Below, piece by piece: positions 8,643-16,833 of a stretch of 64,000 bases of DNA. The position numbers were made by a program, and so were the translations under genes. Source of the DNA: an uncultured Lachnospiraceae bacterium (GTDB lineage Bacteria > Bacillota > Clostridia > Lachnospirales > Lachnospiraceae). The notes below the pieces were generated by a model. That model saw only the letters and a program-made list of their open reading frames with translations. It ran no database searches and was not told where the DNA came from. Each line of letters starts with the position of its first letter. The stretch's first letter is position 1. The stretch covers positions 62,001-126,000 of the forward strand of contig CANRFZ010000004.1 in NCBI GenBank assembly GCA_947630025.1. Direction: 5' to 3'.

Positions 8643-9391
8643 TTCCGATAGATCAGATAACCGCTGACATTGTTCTGCAGAACATAGCCGTACTGTGTCA
8701 GCGGTTCGTCTGTCTTTCTGTCTTCCTTAAGCACAATATAGCTGCAGAAGTATTCCGACGCCTTTTCCGTCAGCGCCGCCGTATGGATCACTTCTGACCG
8801 CTCCATTTCCAGATAGAGCTCCGGCGTGTAGTCCCAGCCGGGAATCAGCACTTCCCGTCCGTAAGGCATCCAGATGTTCGTATCGTACTGCCGCACGAAA
8901 TGAATCAGTTCTTCCGGCATGAGCACCATGACCGCGCCCTCGTCGGTGTCGATGGCATCCGCCACATCTATGGCCTCCTGCGGGAGATGGTAGAGATTTT
9001 CCGCCGGCGTGATGTGCTGGCTGTCGTAGACATAATTCCCGCAGACCGCGATCACTATGCAGGCTGCCGCCGCGCCGATTCGGGGGTGCCGCCTGCACAG
9101 TCTGAGGATGGCATAGGCGCTGACGATACTCATCTGCAGAAGCCACAGAATGCGGTAATATGTTCCGGAATCGTCCAGAATGCCCACAAACGCCTTGCGG
9201 AACAGCGGGCAGAAAAACAACGCCAGCAGCACCGTGGGCACATACACCAGCAGCGCCCGCCTGCACTTATCCTTTTCCGTCATCCACAGATACAGAAGCG
9301 CCAGCAGGAAGATGCCCGCCAGATAGCCGTTCTCATAATACCCCATATAATTTTTAAAAATCGCTACGCTCTCTAAAAAAATACCCCACAT
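8552..9391 (-). CDS. Polytopic membrane protein, unknown function
   Basis: 279 aa. About four hydrophobic helices in the first 130 residues, then a soluble extracytoplasmic C-terminal half. The ATG at 9391 follows GGAG at good spacing; the frame stays open upstream to 9724, but that stretch overlaps the previous gene and reads as low-quality protein. The gene follows another large membrane protein by 134 bases in the same direction. The two could be halves of one ancestral long protein, or a functional pair. I do not recognise a defined activity; glycan export or lipid-linked sugar transfer is a guess from the locus. The C-terminus overlaps the convergent SGNH-like gene. Confidence 0.6.
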   Translation of the reverse strand: MWGIFLESVAIFKNYMGYYENGYLAGIFLLALLYLWMTEKDKCRRALLVYVPTVLLALFFCPLFRKAFVGILDDSGTYYRILWLLQMSIVSAYAILRLCRRHPRIGAAAACIVIAVCGNYVYDSQHITPAENLYHLPQEAIDVADAIDTDEGAVMVLMPEELIHFVRQYDTNIWMPYGREVLIPGWDYTPELYLEMERSEVIHTAALTEKASEYFCSYIVLKEDRKTDEPLTQYGYVLQNNVSGYLIYRNQSLSASAEDEGRMHSTNLSARSSRPASLK

Positions 9392-9525
9392 AATGACTCC
9401 GTTTGCCTTGATGTCTATGCTGCCATTCCTGCGCCGCTTTTCTTTCTGTTCATCGCTTGTACCTGCGCCGCTATTGTCTCTGCATCCCTGCGCGGCTATA
9501 GGATCTTTTTCGCCGCTTTTCTTTT

Positions 9526-10800
9526 TTATTTTCTCAATAATACGTACACCAGCATATAAACCGCATTGGGAATGCAGACGAGCCCCATCTGCAGGATCAC
9601 CCATGGGTTCCGCCTGACAAACGCCACGCAGAGCGCCGCCAGTCCCATCAGCATACAGATCAGGAAGGCGGCCATAGAGCTGCAGACGGCAGCCGTCATG
9701 TTGATGCAGACAAAGAGCAGCCACATCCCCGCATTCCCGCCGCGCCGTCCGTCCGCGGTTCTATGCTTCTTATCTGCGCCGTCACTTTCCCCGCCTGCGG
9801 CGCTGCGTTCTTGATCTGCGGCGTTGTGCTTCCTGTCCGCAGTGTTATGCTTCGGCGACGTCTCGCCGTAGATCCACAGAACCATCCACAACACCGCGGG
9901 GATCACCAGAGAACCGGCCACCGCCTTGCCCTGCCATATCCGCGTCAGAAAGAAAGTCTCGTTCGTATAGATGGACACGTTCCCGAAGATCTGGAACATC
10001 GCCATAAGGATCATAAAAATCGGGAGATTTTCCCGCCGGAAAATCTCCTCTCCGGCGGCATCCTTGCCCTTGGCGGCTCTCCCGGCACGCTGATCCGCCC
10101 TTACATCCTCTCCGGCAGTTTTTCCGGAAGGCAGGCGGAAAAGGAGCCTGCCGATCTCGTAGTAGACCAGATAGCTCAGCGGAATCAAAACAAAAGGCAG
10201 GACAAAATGTGACAGAATTGTCGTATGAATATGGCTCTTGGCCCCCACGAACGCGATCCACATCGGGAACACCGCCAGCGCGTGCCGCGTGTCCAGCGCC
10301 GTACTGCCGCCCGTGTACGGCAGGAAACGGTACATCATCCCGGTGCGCTGCGCCAGCAGGGACTCCACCACATAGTAAGCGTCGTCGCCGTCAAAGGATG
10401 TATAGGCCGCGGCACGATAGAGCTGAAAGGCGAGAAGCGCCAGAAACAGAAGCCATTCTATCCTCTCCGGCCACGGCATCCCGCCTATCGGCAGGCCAAT
10501 GCACAGGCCGTACCGCCCGCGCCTGCGCAGGGCAGACACCGCTCCCACCGCCGCCAGCGCTATCGCCAGAATCATAAAGACCATGGACAGAACCGCAAAA
10601 CCGCCCTGCCGCAGAAAGATCACGCAGGGCAGGGCCACAACCTCGAACGCCGCCCACATGACAAAATAGCCCGCCAGAAGCAGGAAGCCGGGCGTCTTCT
10701 TATCACCGTCCATCCGGCAGCCCGGAAGCAGTCCGATGCAGAACGGAACCACCAGCAGCCAGAACAGAAGTCCCAATACCTGTAGCATACTAATCCTCAT
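9526..10800 (-). CDS. Large polytopic membrane protein (possibly DUF6077-like)
   Basis: 424 aa, mostly hydrophobic, about ten predicted membrane helices. A hydrophilic insert of degenerate seven-residue repeats (pattern around AAD) is encoded at about 9750-9855. It resembles clostridial membrane proteins found near glycan loci, possibly DUF6077, a label I give from memory. The ATG at 10800 (MRISMLQ) is preferred because the upstream in-frame extension consists of a palindromic intergenic repeat. It is followed by a second membrane protein in the same direction. Function unknown. Confidence 0.6.
   Translation of the reverse strand: MRISMLQVLGLLFWLLVVPFCIGLLPGCRMDGDKKTPGFLLLAGYFVMWAAFEVVALPCVIFLRQGGFAVLSMVFMILAIALAAVGAVSALRRRGRYGLCIGLPIGGMPWPERIEWLLFLALLAFQLYRAAAYTSFDGDDAYYVVESLLAQRTGMMYRFLPYTGGSTALDTRHALAVFPMWIAFVGAKSHIHTTILSHFVLPFVLIPLSYLVYYEIGRLLFRLPSGKTAGEDVRADQRAGRAAKGKDAAGEEIFRRENLPIFMILMAMFQIFGNVSIYTNETFFLTRIWQGKAVAGSLVIPAVLWMVLWIYGETSPKHNTADRKHNAADQERSAAGGESDGADKKHRTADGRRGGNAGMWLLFVCINMTAAVCSSMAAFLICMLMGLAALCVAFVRRNPWVILQMGLVCIPNAVYMLVYVLLRK
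9750..9855 (-). repeat. Degenerate 21-base tandem repeat inside a membrane-protein gene
   Basis: Encodes about five copies of a seven-residue, Ala/Asp-rich motif in a loop of the polytopic protein. Copies have diverged, but the period is clear in the translation. Confidence 0.5.
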
Positions 10801-10876
10801 TCCGGAGCGTTCACGCGACGGGGCGACGCGAATCTCAAATTCGCGTCTGCCATCAGGGGAGTTTGTGACGCTCCGG
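10799..10876. repeat. Intergenic palindromic element, full copy
   Basis: Outer arms CCGGAGCGT (10802-10810) and ACGCTCCGG (10868-10876) pair perfectly. An inner hairpin CGCGAAT/ATTCGCG lies between them. About 50 bases of its left part recur at 14851-14900. Confidence 0.65.
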
Positions 10877-10887
10877 CACAAACTCCC

Positions 10888-10924
10888 GTGTGAAAAATCA
10901 GCACATCAGTGTGATTTTTCACAC
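10888..10924. repeat. 13-bp perfect inverted repeat
   Basis: Arms 10888-10900 and 10912-10924 are exact reverse complements (GTGTGAAAAATCA and its complement) around an 11-base loop. The second arm runs into the stop codon of the next gene. No T-run follows on the relevant strand, so it is not a classic terminator; it may be an mRNA 3' stabiliser or a protein site. Confidence 0.55.
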
Positions 10925-11880
10925 TAATCCCTCTTTATTTCAATCTGCTCCTCCATCGCCCGGGCCACGCACTCCATTCCCGCGGGCGTAAAGTGCACGC
11001 CGTCGGACACCATCTCGATCAGATTGTCGAGGGTGATGCCGCAGTCCATCAGATCTACCACCGTAGCGTTTTTGCTGCCCGCGATGACACGGATCTGCTG
11101 GGAATAGTCCTCCGCCGTGAGGCCGAAGCTATTCGTCAGCGTGACGAACGGATTGCCGTCGCTGCCGTCGCCCCACGCGCCCACCGGCGCCAGCGTGCAG
11201 CAGCAGATCTGCGCGTCCGGATAGGATTTCTGCAGCTTGTCCAGAATCAGGCAGTAGGCGTCGCTGAAATTGTCGATCACGCCCTCCTGCACTTCCCGCG
11301 TTCCGTCATTGTCGCCCAGCGGAACGTCGTTCAGCAGATCGTTGGTTCCCATAAAGACGATGATGATGTCCGGCATGGCGCCGTCGGCGGCCTTTAACGC
11401 CGCTATCCTGCTATCGCTGCAGCCGTTCTTCGGATCGTCGGCGTTTCGGGAATCGCCCGCGGCAGTGCAACCGGAACTGGAACCGTTGACACAGAGCGTC
11501 AGATCTTCCGCCTCCATGTACTGCATCCACCATGTCTGCGACACATCCGTGATCATGCCCGACCGCGGGAAAAATACGCTGTACCCTTCCGGAATCCATC
11601 CCTCGAACGTAGAGAGACTGTCTCCCAGAATGGAAAGTCTGACGCTGGTATCTTCCGGCATTTCGGTCTCCTCCGTTGTGTCTTCTCGTCCGTCGTCCTC
11701 ATCTTCGCCGCGGTTGTCCTCGTCCTCGTCTTCGTCGTCTTCCTCGTTCTGCCGTTCCGCTTCCACACTGTCCTCCCATGCAATCTCCCGAAAATACTGC
11801 ACGATACAGTAACCCAGATATCCGATCTCCGCAGCGAGCACCGCGATCAGCGCGATGATCAGCCAATGTTTCTTTTTCAT
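10924..11880 (-). CDS. Membrane-anchored SGNH/GDSL hydrolase
   Basis: 318 aa. One N-terminal transmembrane helix (about 5-27), an acidic linker (about 40-78, Asp/Glu-rich) and an extracytoplasmic SGNH esterase domain. All catalytic blocks are visible: GDSLS (block I serine), an NGSSSG segment, GTND (block III) and DGVHFTPAG (block V Asp/His). It likely acts as an esterase or acyl-transfer partner on surface polysaccharide. The ATG at 11880 follows GGAG; the in-frame extension upstream overlaps the gtrA gene and is rejected. It follows the GtrA-like gene in one transcription unit, with a 31-base gap between start and the upstream stop. Confidence 0.75.
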   Translation of the reverse strand: MKKKHWLIIALIAVLAAEIGYLGYCIVQYFREIAWEDSVEAERQNEEDDEDEDEDNRGEDEDDGREDTTEETEMPEDTSVRLSILGDSLSTFEGWIPEGYSVFFPRSGMITDVSQTWWMQYMEAEDLTLCVNGSSSGCTAAGDSRNADDPKNGCSDSRIAALKAADGAMPDIIIVFMGTNDLLNDVPLGDNDGTREVQEGVIDNFSDAYCLILDKLQKSYPDAQICCCTLAPVGAWGDGSDGNPFVTLTNSFGLTAEDYSQQIRVIAGSKNATVVDLMDCGITLDNLIEMVSDGVHFTPAGMECVARAMEEQIEIKRD

Positions 11881-11911
11881 AAGTATCTCCGCCGGTATGC
11901 GTTGTAAACGC

Positions 11912-12379
11912 TTACGAATTTTCGCCGGCCTTTTCCCCCTTCTTTCCTCTTGTGCGGAAAACAAACAATTTCTGCCCAAAGAAGTTCATAATCACAAAGA
12001 AGCCCATCCCCACTACCATGGCCACATTGTCCACAACCACCGCCGGCTGGGATGACAACAGGCGCTTTACAAGCGGCTGCGCCACGCTGAACGCGACCAG
12101 ATAGCAGACGATGATATTGAGGGCGAACCGCCACGGCAGCCACTTGTCCCGCTTCTCCACCTTGAATGTCAGCTTCGCGTTGGCATGATAGGAAAATACG
12201 CTGCCGATAAAATAGGAAATGGCGCTGGACACCCAGTAATTTAGGTGGATCAGATTATACAGAACCGCCATAATCACCCAGCCCATCACCGTATTGGCCA
12301 CGCCCACGATGCCGAAATGAATGACCTCCATGATAAAGTCTTTGTATCTGTCGTAAAGTTCCCTGATTTTTTTTATCAT
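11912..12379 (-). CDS. GtrA family membrane protein
   Basis: 155 aa with four transmembrane helices. It has the GtrA hallmarks: an FGIVGVANT start segment in helix 1, YHANAKLTF after helix 2, and an NFFGQKLFVF ending. GtrA-type proteins are thought to move undecaprenyl-phosphate-linked sugars across the membrane for later transfer to a surface polymer. Here it sits directly downstream of a large DUF6056/GtrII-like membrane protein, which fits a lipid-linked-sugar flippase plus membrane glycosyltransferase pair (family knowledge plus position). The GT2 at 16834 could supply the lipid-linked sugar. Confidence 0.8.
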   Translation of the reverse strand: MIKKIRELYDRYKDFIMEVIHFGIVGVANTVMGWVIMAVLYNLIHLNYWVSSAISYFIGSVFSYHANAKLTFKVEKRDKWLPWRFALNIIVCYLVAFSVAQPLVKRLLSSQPAVVVDNVAMVVGMGFFVIMNFFGQKLFVFRTRGKKGEKAGENS

Positions 12380-12419
12380 AAACCTGTACCTCTATGAGTT
12401 CCGTTACGCTATTCCGCCG

Positions 12420-14036
12420 CTAGTTCTGTTCCGCGCCGTACCGCTCCATCCACAACGGCCTCTCGATGGCGGTCACACTGTGCTTGCCGTAAAACTGCGT
12501 CACGACAGAGTTGGTAAAAGCGTCCGGGTTGGAAGTCACGGGCATATGCATCAGCGGCCCCTGAAAATCATTGATCCCCGGAAGAACCACATCCTGTACG
12601 CTGTCGTCCTCCAGTAACCGCGTCTGCAGCCGCATCTGTTCCCGGTAATCCCGCGCCTGTCCGGTGACGATATAGTCCAGTGACACATAGGAAGTGCTGG
12701 TTTTGAGATTGCCGCGCGCATACCATACAAAAGCCGCGCACAGGATCAATCCGCCAGTCAACAGGATGCGGTACAGAGTCGTGCTTGCCGTCCGTGTCGC
12801 GTCTGTTGCCTGCATCGCGTCTGCCGCCTGCGTCATATCTGTCACCTGCACTGCGCCTGCCGTCTGCGCCGTATCTGCCGTCTGTGCCGCGCGCTTTCCT
12901 TGCCAACCGCATAGCCACCCGGCTGTCTTCTGGGCCAGAATCAGCAGCAGTCCCGCCGCCGTCAGCAGAAACACCTGATAATTCATATTGGCCACGCCGC
13001 CGGACACCGTGACGTCCGCATACAACGCCGGAGACTGCATGGCGCTATAGAGACAATACAGTGCCGCCGCGAGAAGCCACGGCCTGCGGAACCGGTACAG
13101 ACCGCCGCCGGACAGATAGACGGCGGTAAAAACGAGAAACAGGAAGAACAGGCCCGCAAAGATTAACGGCCTCTCCCTCATGTAAGTCCCGATGTCCCTG
13201 ATGCCGCAGACAAAAGAGTTGCCGATCGTCCAAAGCGCAGTCTGGACGGAGAAGCCGAAATCCTCTCCGGCCCGCCTTCTGTTGCCGGGCGCCATGGCGC
13301 TGACCGCCAGCCCGATCAGCTCCGCCGCCATCGGGATGCAGAGACGGTAAATCTTTTTTTCCTTCCGCGCCAGCCGGACATAGATGACCGCATACGCCGC
13401 CACAATCAGCACGAACAACGCCGCCTGATAGTTGGAGCCGCCAAGCAGCGTCATAAAGACCATGATCCCGGCCCACGTCCGCCATCGGTATTCCCGGCAG
13501 TACCGCAGCAGCCACGCCGCCGTCATCTGGCACATGGCAAAAGGCACCATGTAATGTGCGCAGCCGTTGTACCAGAAGATAGACGATTTGGTGCTGGGTA
13601 TCCATTCAATGCTCACCGCCAGAAAACAAGTGGTGATAAACAGCCAGCTCCAGACGCCGAATCCCAGCTCTCTGCATAAGATCTGCCGGAAAAGATAATA
13701 AGTGCTGGCGCACCATAGAAACAACATGAGAAACGCCACCACAAAGTACGCGCCGTCGTGAAAGGACTCCGGCTGCAGGGAAAACAGGGCGATGCTGAAC
13801 CATGTGCCCTGCCATCCTCCGTAGTACAGTCTGACCGTCGTGCACACGGCCCTAACCACCTCCGCTGCGGAATGCGTGCGAAACCACGCCAGTCTCGTGT
13901 AGAGACCGTAGCCGTAGTCGTCGCCCGTGGCCCGGTTAAAAAAGGACAGATAGAGCACGGGTATCATGGCTGCCGCCAAAACGATCATACTGATGATGCT
14001 GTACCATCTGCACCTTTTTTCCATAACACGCTCCAT
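12420..14036 (-). CDS. Polytopic membrane protein, DUF6056/GtrII-like glycosyltransferase candidate
   Basis: 538 aa with about ten to twelve membrane helices. Near the N-terminus, RATGDDYGYG contains the DD pair typical of membrane glucosyltransferases of the GtrII/DUF6056 type, probably metal or substrate binding. A loop near residue 390 is built of degenerate five-residue repeats (AQTAD-like, encoded at 12783-12893). It probably transfers a sugar from a polyprenyl carrier outside the membrane. Both ATG 14036 and ATG 14024 have ribosome sites (GGAGG and GGAG); the longer is listed. It is divergent from the VOC gene. Confidence 0.6.
   Translation of the reverse strand: MERVMEKRCRWYSIISMIVLAAAMIPVLYLSFFNRATGDDYGYGLYTRLAWFRTHSAAEVVRAVCTTVRLYYGGWQGTWFSIALFSLQPESFHDGAYFVVAFLMLFLWCASTYYLFRQILCRELGFGVWSWLFITTCFLAVSIEWIPSTKSSIFWYNGCAHYMVPFAMCQMTAAWLLRYCREYRWRTWAGIMVFMTLLGGSNYQAALFVLIVAAYAVIYVRLARKEKKIYRLCIPMAAELIGLAVSAMAPGNRRRAGEDFGFSVQTALWTIGNSFVCGIRDIGTYMRERPLIFAGLFFLFLVFTAVYLSGGGLYRFRRPWLLAAALYCLYSAMQSPALYADVTVSGGVANMNYQVFLLTAAGLLLILAQKTAGWLCGWQGKRAAQTADTAQTAGAVQVTDMTQAADAMQATDATRTASTTLYRILLTGGLILCAAFVWYARGNLKTSTSYVSLDYIVTGQARDYREQMRLQTRLLEDDSVQDVVLPGINDFQGPLMHMPVTSNPDAFTNSVVTQFYGKHSVTAIERPLWMERYGAEQN
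12783..12893 (-). repeat. Degenerate 15-base tandem repeat inside a membrane-protein gene
   Basis: About seven imperfect copies of a GTCTGxxGCCTG-type unit, coding for a repeating five-residue Thr/Ala/Asp motif in a loop. Length change in whole units would keep the frame. Confidence 0.6.
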
Positions 14037-14098
14037 CCGTCATCCTCCGCACGGCCTCTCTCCGTCACCGCCATCCGCCGCTTTGCCGCCGTCCGCCC

Positions 14099-14127
14099 TT
14101 GTAAAACGGGCCGCGGTATTATATAAT
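14099..14127 (+). promoter_or_regulatory. Promoter of the VOC gene
   Basis: TTGTAA, 17-base spacer, perfect TATAAT. The ribosome site AAAGGAG and the ATG at 14147 follow closely. Confidence 0.6.
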
Positions 14128-14146
14128 CATGAAAAAGGAGACATTT

Positions 14147-14545
14147 ATGCTGACACTGAAAATCAACCATATCGGTTATCTTGTCAAAAAAATAAACGCC
14201 GCCATTCATAGCTTTGAAACGCTGGGCTACCGCGTCTGTCAGGAGACGGTGACGGACGAGATCCGCAAAGTGGATATCTGCTTTATGGAAAAGGACGGCT
14301 ACCGCATCGAGCTGATTTCTCCCGTGTCCGAGGACTCCGTCGTCTCCGGCCTGCTCAAAAAATACAAAAACTGCCCCTACCACATCTGCTATGAATCCAA
14401 CGATTTTGACAGTGACTTTGCAGCGCTGCGCGCAGACGGTTTTCTCCCTATCGACGACCTGACGCCCGCGCCCGCCCTGTCCGGCAGATCCGTGATCTTC
14501 CTGACGCATCCCGCCATGGGGATGATCGAACTGATCCGGATGTAG
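14147..14545 (+). CDS. VOC-superfamily protein (methylmalonyl-CoA-epimerase-like)
   Basis: 132 aa with two beta-alpha-beta-beta-beta repeats. Likely metal ligands are His in NHIGYLV (about residue 8), His in HICYES and Glu in MIELIRM near the end. This is the glyoxalase/methylmalonyl-CoA epimerase fold. It lies beside an acyl carrier protein and an FkbH homologue, transcribed toward them, so it may process the ACP-bound acyl group or its precursor (inference). The ATG at 14147 is chosen because AAAGGAGA lies 6-8 bases upstream; an ATG six codons earlier lacks a site. Confidence 0.7.
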   Translation: MLTLKINHIGYLVKKINAAIHSFETLGYRVCQETVTDEIRKVDICFMEKDGYRIELISPVSEDSVVSGLLKKYKNCPYHICYESNDFDSDFAALRADGFLPIDDLTPAPALSGRSVIFLTHPAMGMIELIRM

Positions 14546-14561
14546 CGCCGTCCGAGGCGTG

Positions 14562-14807
14562 CTATGCGCCGGTCTGCGCCAAGATGATATCCGCCATCTC
14601 GCCTACATTCTTCATCGTCACGACCTGTCCCATGTTGAATTTGATGCCGAACTCCTGCTCCACCGCAGCGATCAGGTTAATGTGCTCCAGCGAATCCCAG
14701 TCTTCGATATCGTCCGAAGTGGTGGCGTCGTTCACTGTGATGCTCTCGTCGTCAAACACATCCCTGAATACCTCGTTCAGTCTCTCGTAAACCTCGTCTC
14801 TGCTCAT
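14562..14807 (-). CDS. Acyl carrier protein
   Basis: 81 aa, acidic, single four-helix carrier domain. The DSLEHINLI motif contains the serine (Ser39) that carries phosphopantetheine. Immediately upstream in the same direction lies the FkbH-type phosphatase. Such pairs load a three-carbon acyl group (glyceryl from 1,3-bisphosphoglycerate) onto the carrier. With two MBOAT genes nearby, the carrier may supply acyl groups to an envelope polymer, as DltC does for D-alanine (inference). Confidence 0.9.
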   Translation of the reverse strand: MSRDEVYERLNEVFRDVFDDESITVNDATTSDDIEDWDSLEHINLIAAVEQEFGIKFNMGQVVTMKNVGEMADIILAQTGA

Positions 14808-14850
14808 TTTTACCTCTGTTTCTGCGCCGCTCTCTGCGCCCTATCCATCC

Positions 14851-14900
14851 ATTCCGGAGCGTTCCCGCGATGGCGGCGCGAACTCAAATTCGCGTCTACC
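14851..14900. repeat. Intergenic palindromic element, partial copy
   Basis: About 85 percent identical over 50 bases to the left part of the element at 10799-10876. It includes the CCGGAGCG start and an inner CGCGAA/TTCGCG hairpin, but lacks the right outer arm. Confidence 0.6.
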
Positions 14901-14938
14901 ACTACTATAGCCGCTTTCGCCCGATTGCGCAACCCGGA

Positions 14939-16726
14939 TCATGGCGCGACTCGGATCACGGTATTCCTGTTCTCGTAATCCTGCGGAATATCGAACCGCC
15001 ACACCGTGCTTCCGTCTTCCCCCTCCTCCAGTCTGGTGAAGCCCATATCCGCATAAAATTCCCGCACCATGCCGTTCTTGGCGGTGGGATAATAGTACCC
15101 CATGATCGTGCCGATCCCGCAGCCGCGGCACGCCTGCACGATACTGTCCAGCATGGCGTATTCCATATCGCGTTTCAGCACGCGGCAGCTCATCAGCCAC
15201 AACTCCAGATGCAGCGTCCTGCCGTCCGCGTCTTTCCTGCCGATGACCACGGAGACGACGCCGTTATCGCCGAACTTGTCCGTCAGCTTGCCGTACCGTG
15301 TGATATAGCCGTCATCCGCCGCAAATCCCTCGATCTCGCTCTGGGTATAGCGTCTGGTGGTCAGGTTGAACTGATTGCTCTTATTGGTCAACTGGGCGAT
15401 TCTGGCCATATAGACAGGCGCAAAAGGCGCAATCTGCGCCGTCATCTCCAGAGACAACAGATATTCCCTGTAGTCGCCGAACCGCTGCTGCTGCCGCTTT
15501 CGTTCGATATTGGCCCGATACATTTCGCTGCGCTTCTTGTCGTCCTCGGACAACCCGACGACCTCGAAATAGCCTCCGTGATCCAGCACCCGGATGTACT
15601 GCTCCGGCGTGCCGATATCCGGCGCCGTGACGCCGGGCACCTGCGCGCTCACGATTTCCCGCTCCGCCGGATTGTCGTCCACGAACACCAGACTGTCCGG
15701 CAGAATGTTCATCTCCGCCGCGATCTCCTCCGTATTCCGGCTCTTGGGTTCCCAGTTTGCTTTGATCAGGATGAAGTCCTCCGGCCGCAGCACGCCCTCC
15801 GGATGGTTTAACCCGGCGACGGCGTTCTCGTAATCGTTTTTGGAATTGACGTTGAGCATCACGCCGATATCCTTCTGCGCCTTCAGATAACTCTGGAACT
15901 CGGCGTAAACCTGTCCCATCGAAGTCTCCTGCCCGATTTCCAGATTCTCCGGGCCGTCGTCGCCCACGACGCCGCCCCACAGCGTATTATCCAGATCCAG
16001 CACCAGCGCCTTTTTGTTCTTTCCGAAAACGGCTTTGATGATATTGGAAAGATTATAGGCAAACTCAGGGATCGCCTGCATACACATGGCGTATTTATAC
16101 ATATGCCAGTAGAACGGATCGGCCCACCGGTCCAGCCCGTAGGCCGCCGAAATATAGTTGATGTCATGGATATAAAAATTCCCATGCGTCCGGGCATACT
16201 GATAAAATTTCTCATTCAGCCTGTTGATGAAGCCGATGCGCCCCTGCCGGAACACCGCCTCCTGATTGCCCAGAATACGGTAAAAAGGATATTCAAAATT
16301 ATTCTGAATCACGGGGCAGTGATAGGTCTGCTCCAGCTTTTCCCACATCACGCGGAAGTGTTCATACTGCTCGTCCAGCAGCGCATCCACCGCCGCCTCG
16401 CCGTCCGACACCGCCGGATATGCCGTGATGTTGCGGTTGGAAGTGTGAATGTAGATCAGATCCGGTGCAAACCGCTCCAGCGCCGGGTTTTCAAACATCG
16501 CGTCCTGCCAGTACTGCGCATATTCCGATTCGTAGAAAGAGGGGCAGATTCCCTGATGCAGCAGAAATAACTCCAGAATCCTGATGATGTCGTGTGTCGT
16601 GCTGCCGCCGAGAACCGCTATCTTTTTGGGCAGCAGCCGGTCTGCGCCCTCCATAAGCTCCCGCTTCAGTTTTTTGGATTTTTTGAGGATATATTCACTG
16701 TCAAAAGGATATTCCAGTTCCTTCAT
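14939..16726 (-). CDS. HAD-IIIC phosphatase, FkbH family
   Basis: 595 aa. An SGNH-like N-terminal domain (about 35-225) is followed by the HAD-IIIC domain with VLDLDNTLWGG (nucleophile Asp244, Asp246) and VFVDDNPAER. A C-terminal GNAT-like domain ends the protein. FkbH enzymes dephosphorylate 1,3-bisphosphoglycerate while tethering the glyceryl group to an acyl carrier protein; the carrier gene follows 131 bases downstream. A GGAGGGG site precedes the ATG at 16726. The intervening stretch holds a palindromic repeat. It probably provides a glyceryl or derived acyl group for surface polymer modification; the end product is not evident. Confidence 0.85.
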   Translation of the reverse strand: MKELEYPFDSEYILKKSKKLKRELMEGADRLLPKKIAVLGGSTTHDIIRILELFLLHQGICPSFYESEYAQYWQDAMFENPALERFAPDLIYIHTSNRNITAYPAVSDGEAAVDALLDEQYEHFRVMWEKLEQTYHCPVIQNNFEYPFYRILGNQEAVFRQGRIGFINRLNEKFYQYARTHGNFYIHDINYISAAYGLDRWADPFYWHMYKYAMCMQAIPEFAYNLSNIIKAVFGKNKKALVLDLDNTLWGGVVGDDGPENLEIGQETSMGQVYAEFQSYLKAQKDIGVMLNVNSKNDYENAVAGLNHPEGVLRPEDFILIKANWEPKSRNTEEIAAEMNILPDSLVFVDDNPAEREIVSAQVPGVTAPDIGTPEQYIRVLDHGGYFEVVGLSEDDKKRSEMYRANIERKRQQQRFGDYREYLLSLEMTAQIAPFAPVYMARIAQLTNKSNQFNLTTRRYTQSEIEGFAADDGYITRYGKLTDKFGDNGVVSVVIGRKDADGRTLHLELWLMSCRVLKRDMEYAMLDSIVQACRGCGIGTIMGYYYPTAKNGMVREFYADMGFTRLEEGEDGSTVWRFDIPQDYENRNTVIRVAP

Positions 16727-16833
16727 AGCCCCTCCGCTGTATTTTCCTGTGATAGGACGCCCGAAGCCATATGCCGCCGCCCGGCAGCGCGGTGCGCCTG
16801 CCTTACTTCTCCTTGCCGGACTGTGCGCCCGCC

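Noticed and set aside
9392-9724. N-terminal extension of the membrane protein ending at 8552
   Set aside because: It overlaps the preceding gene and reads as compositionally odd protein; a good ribosome site supports the ATG at 9391.
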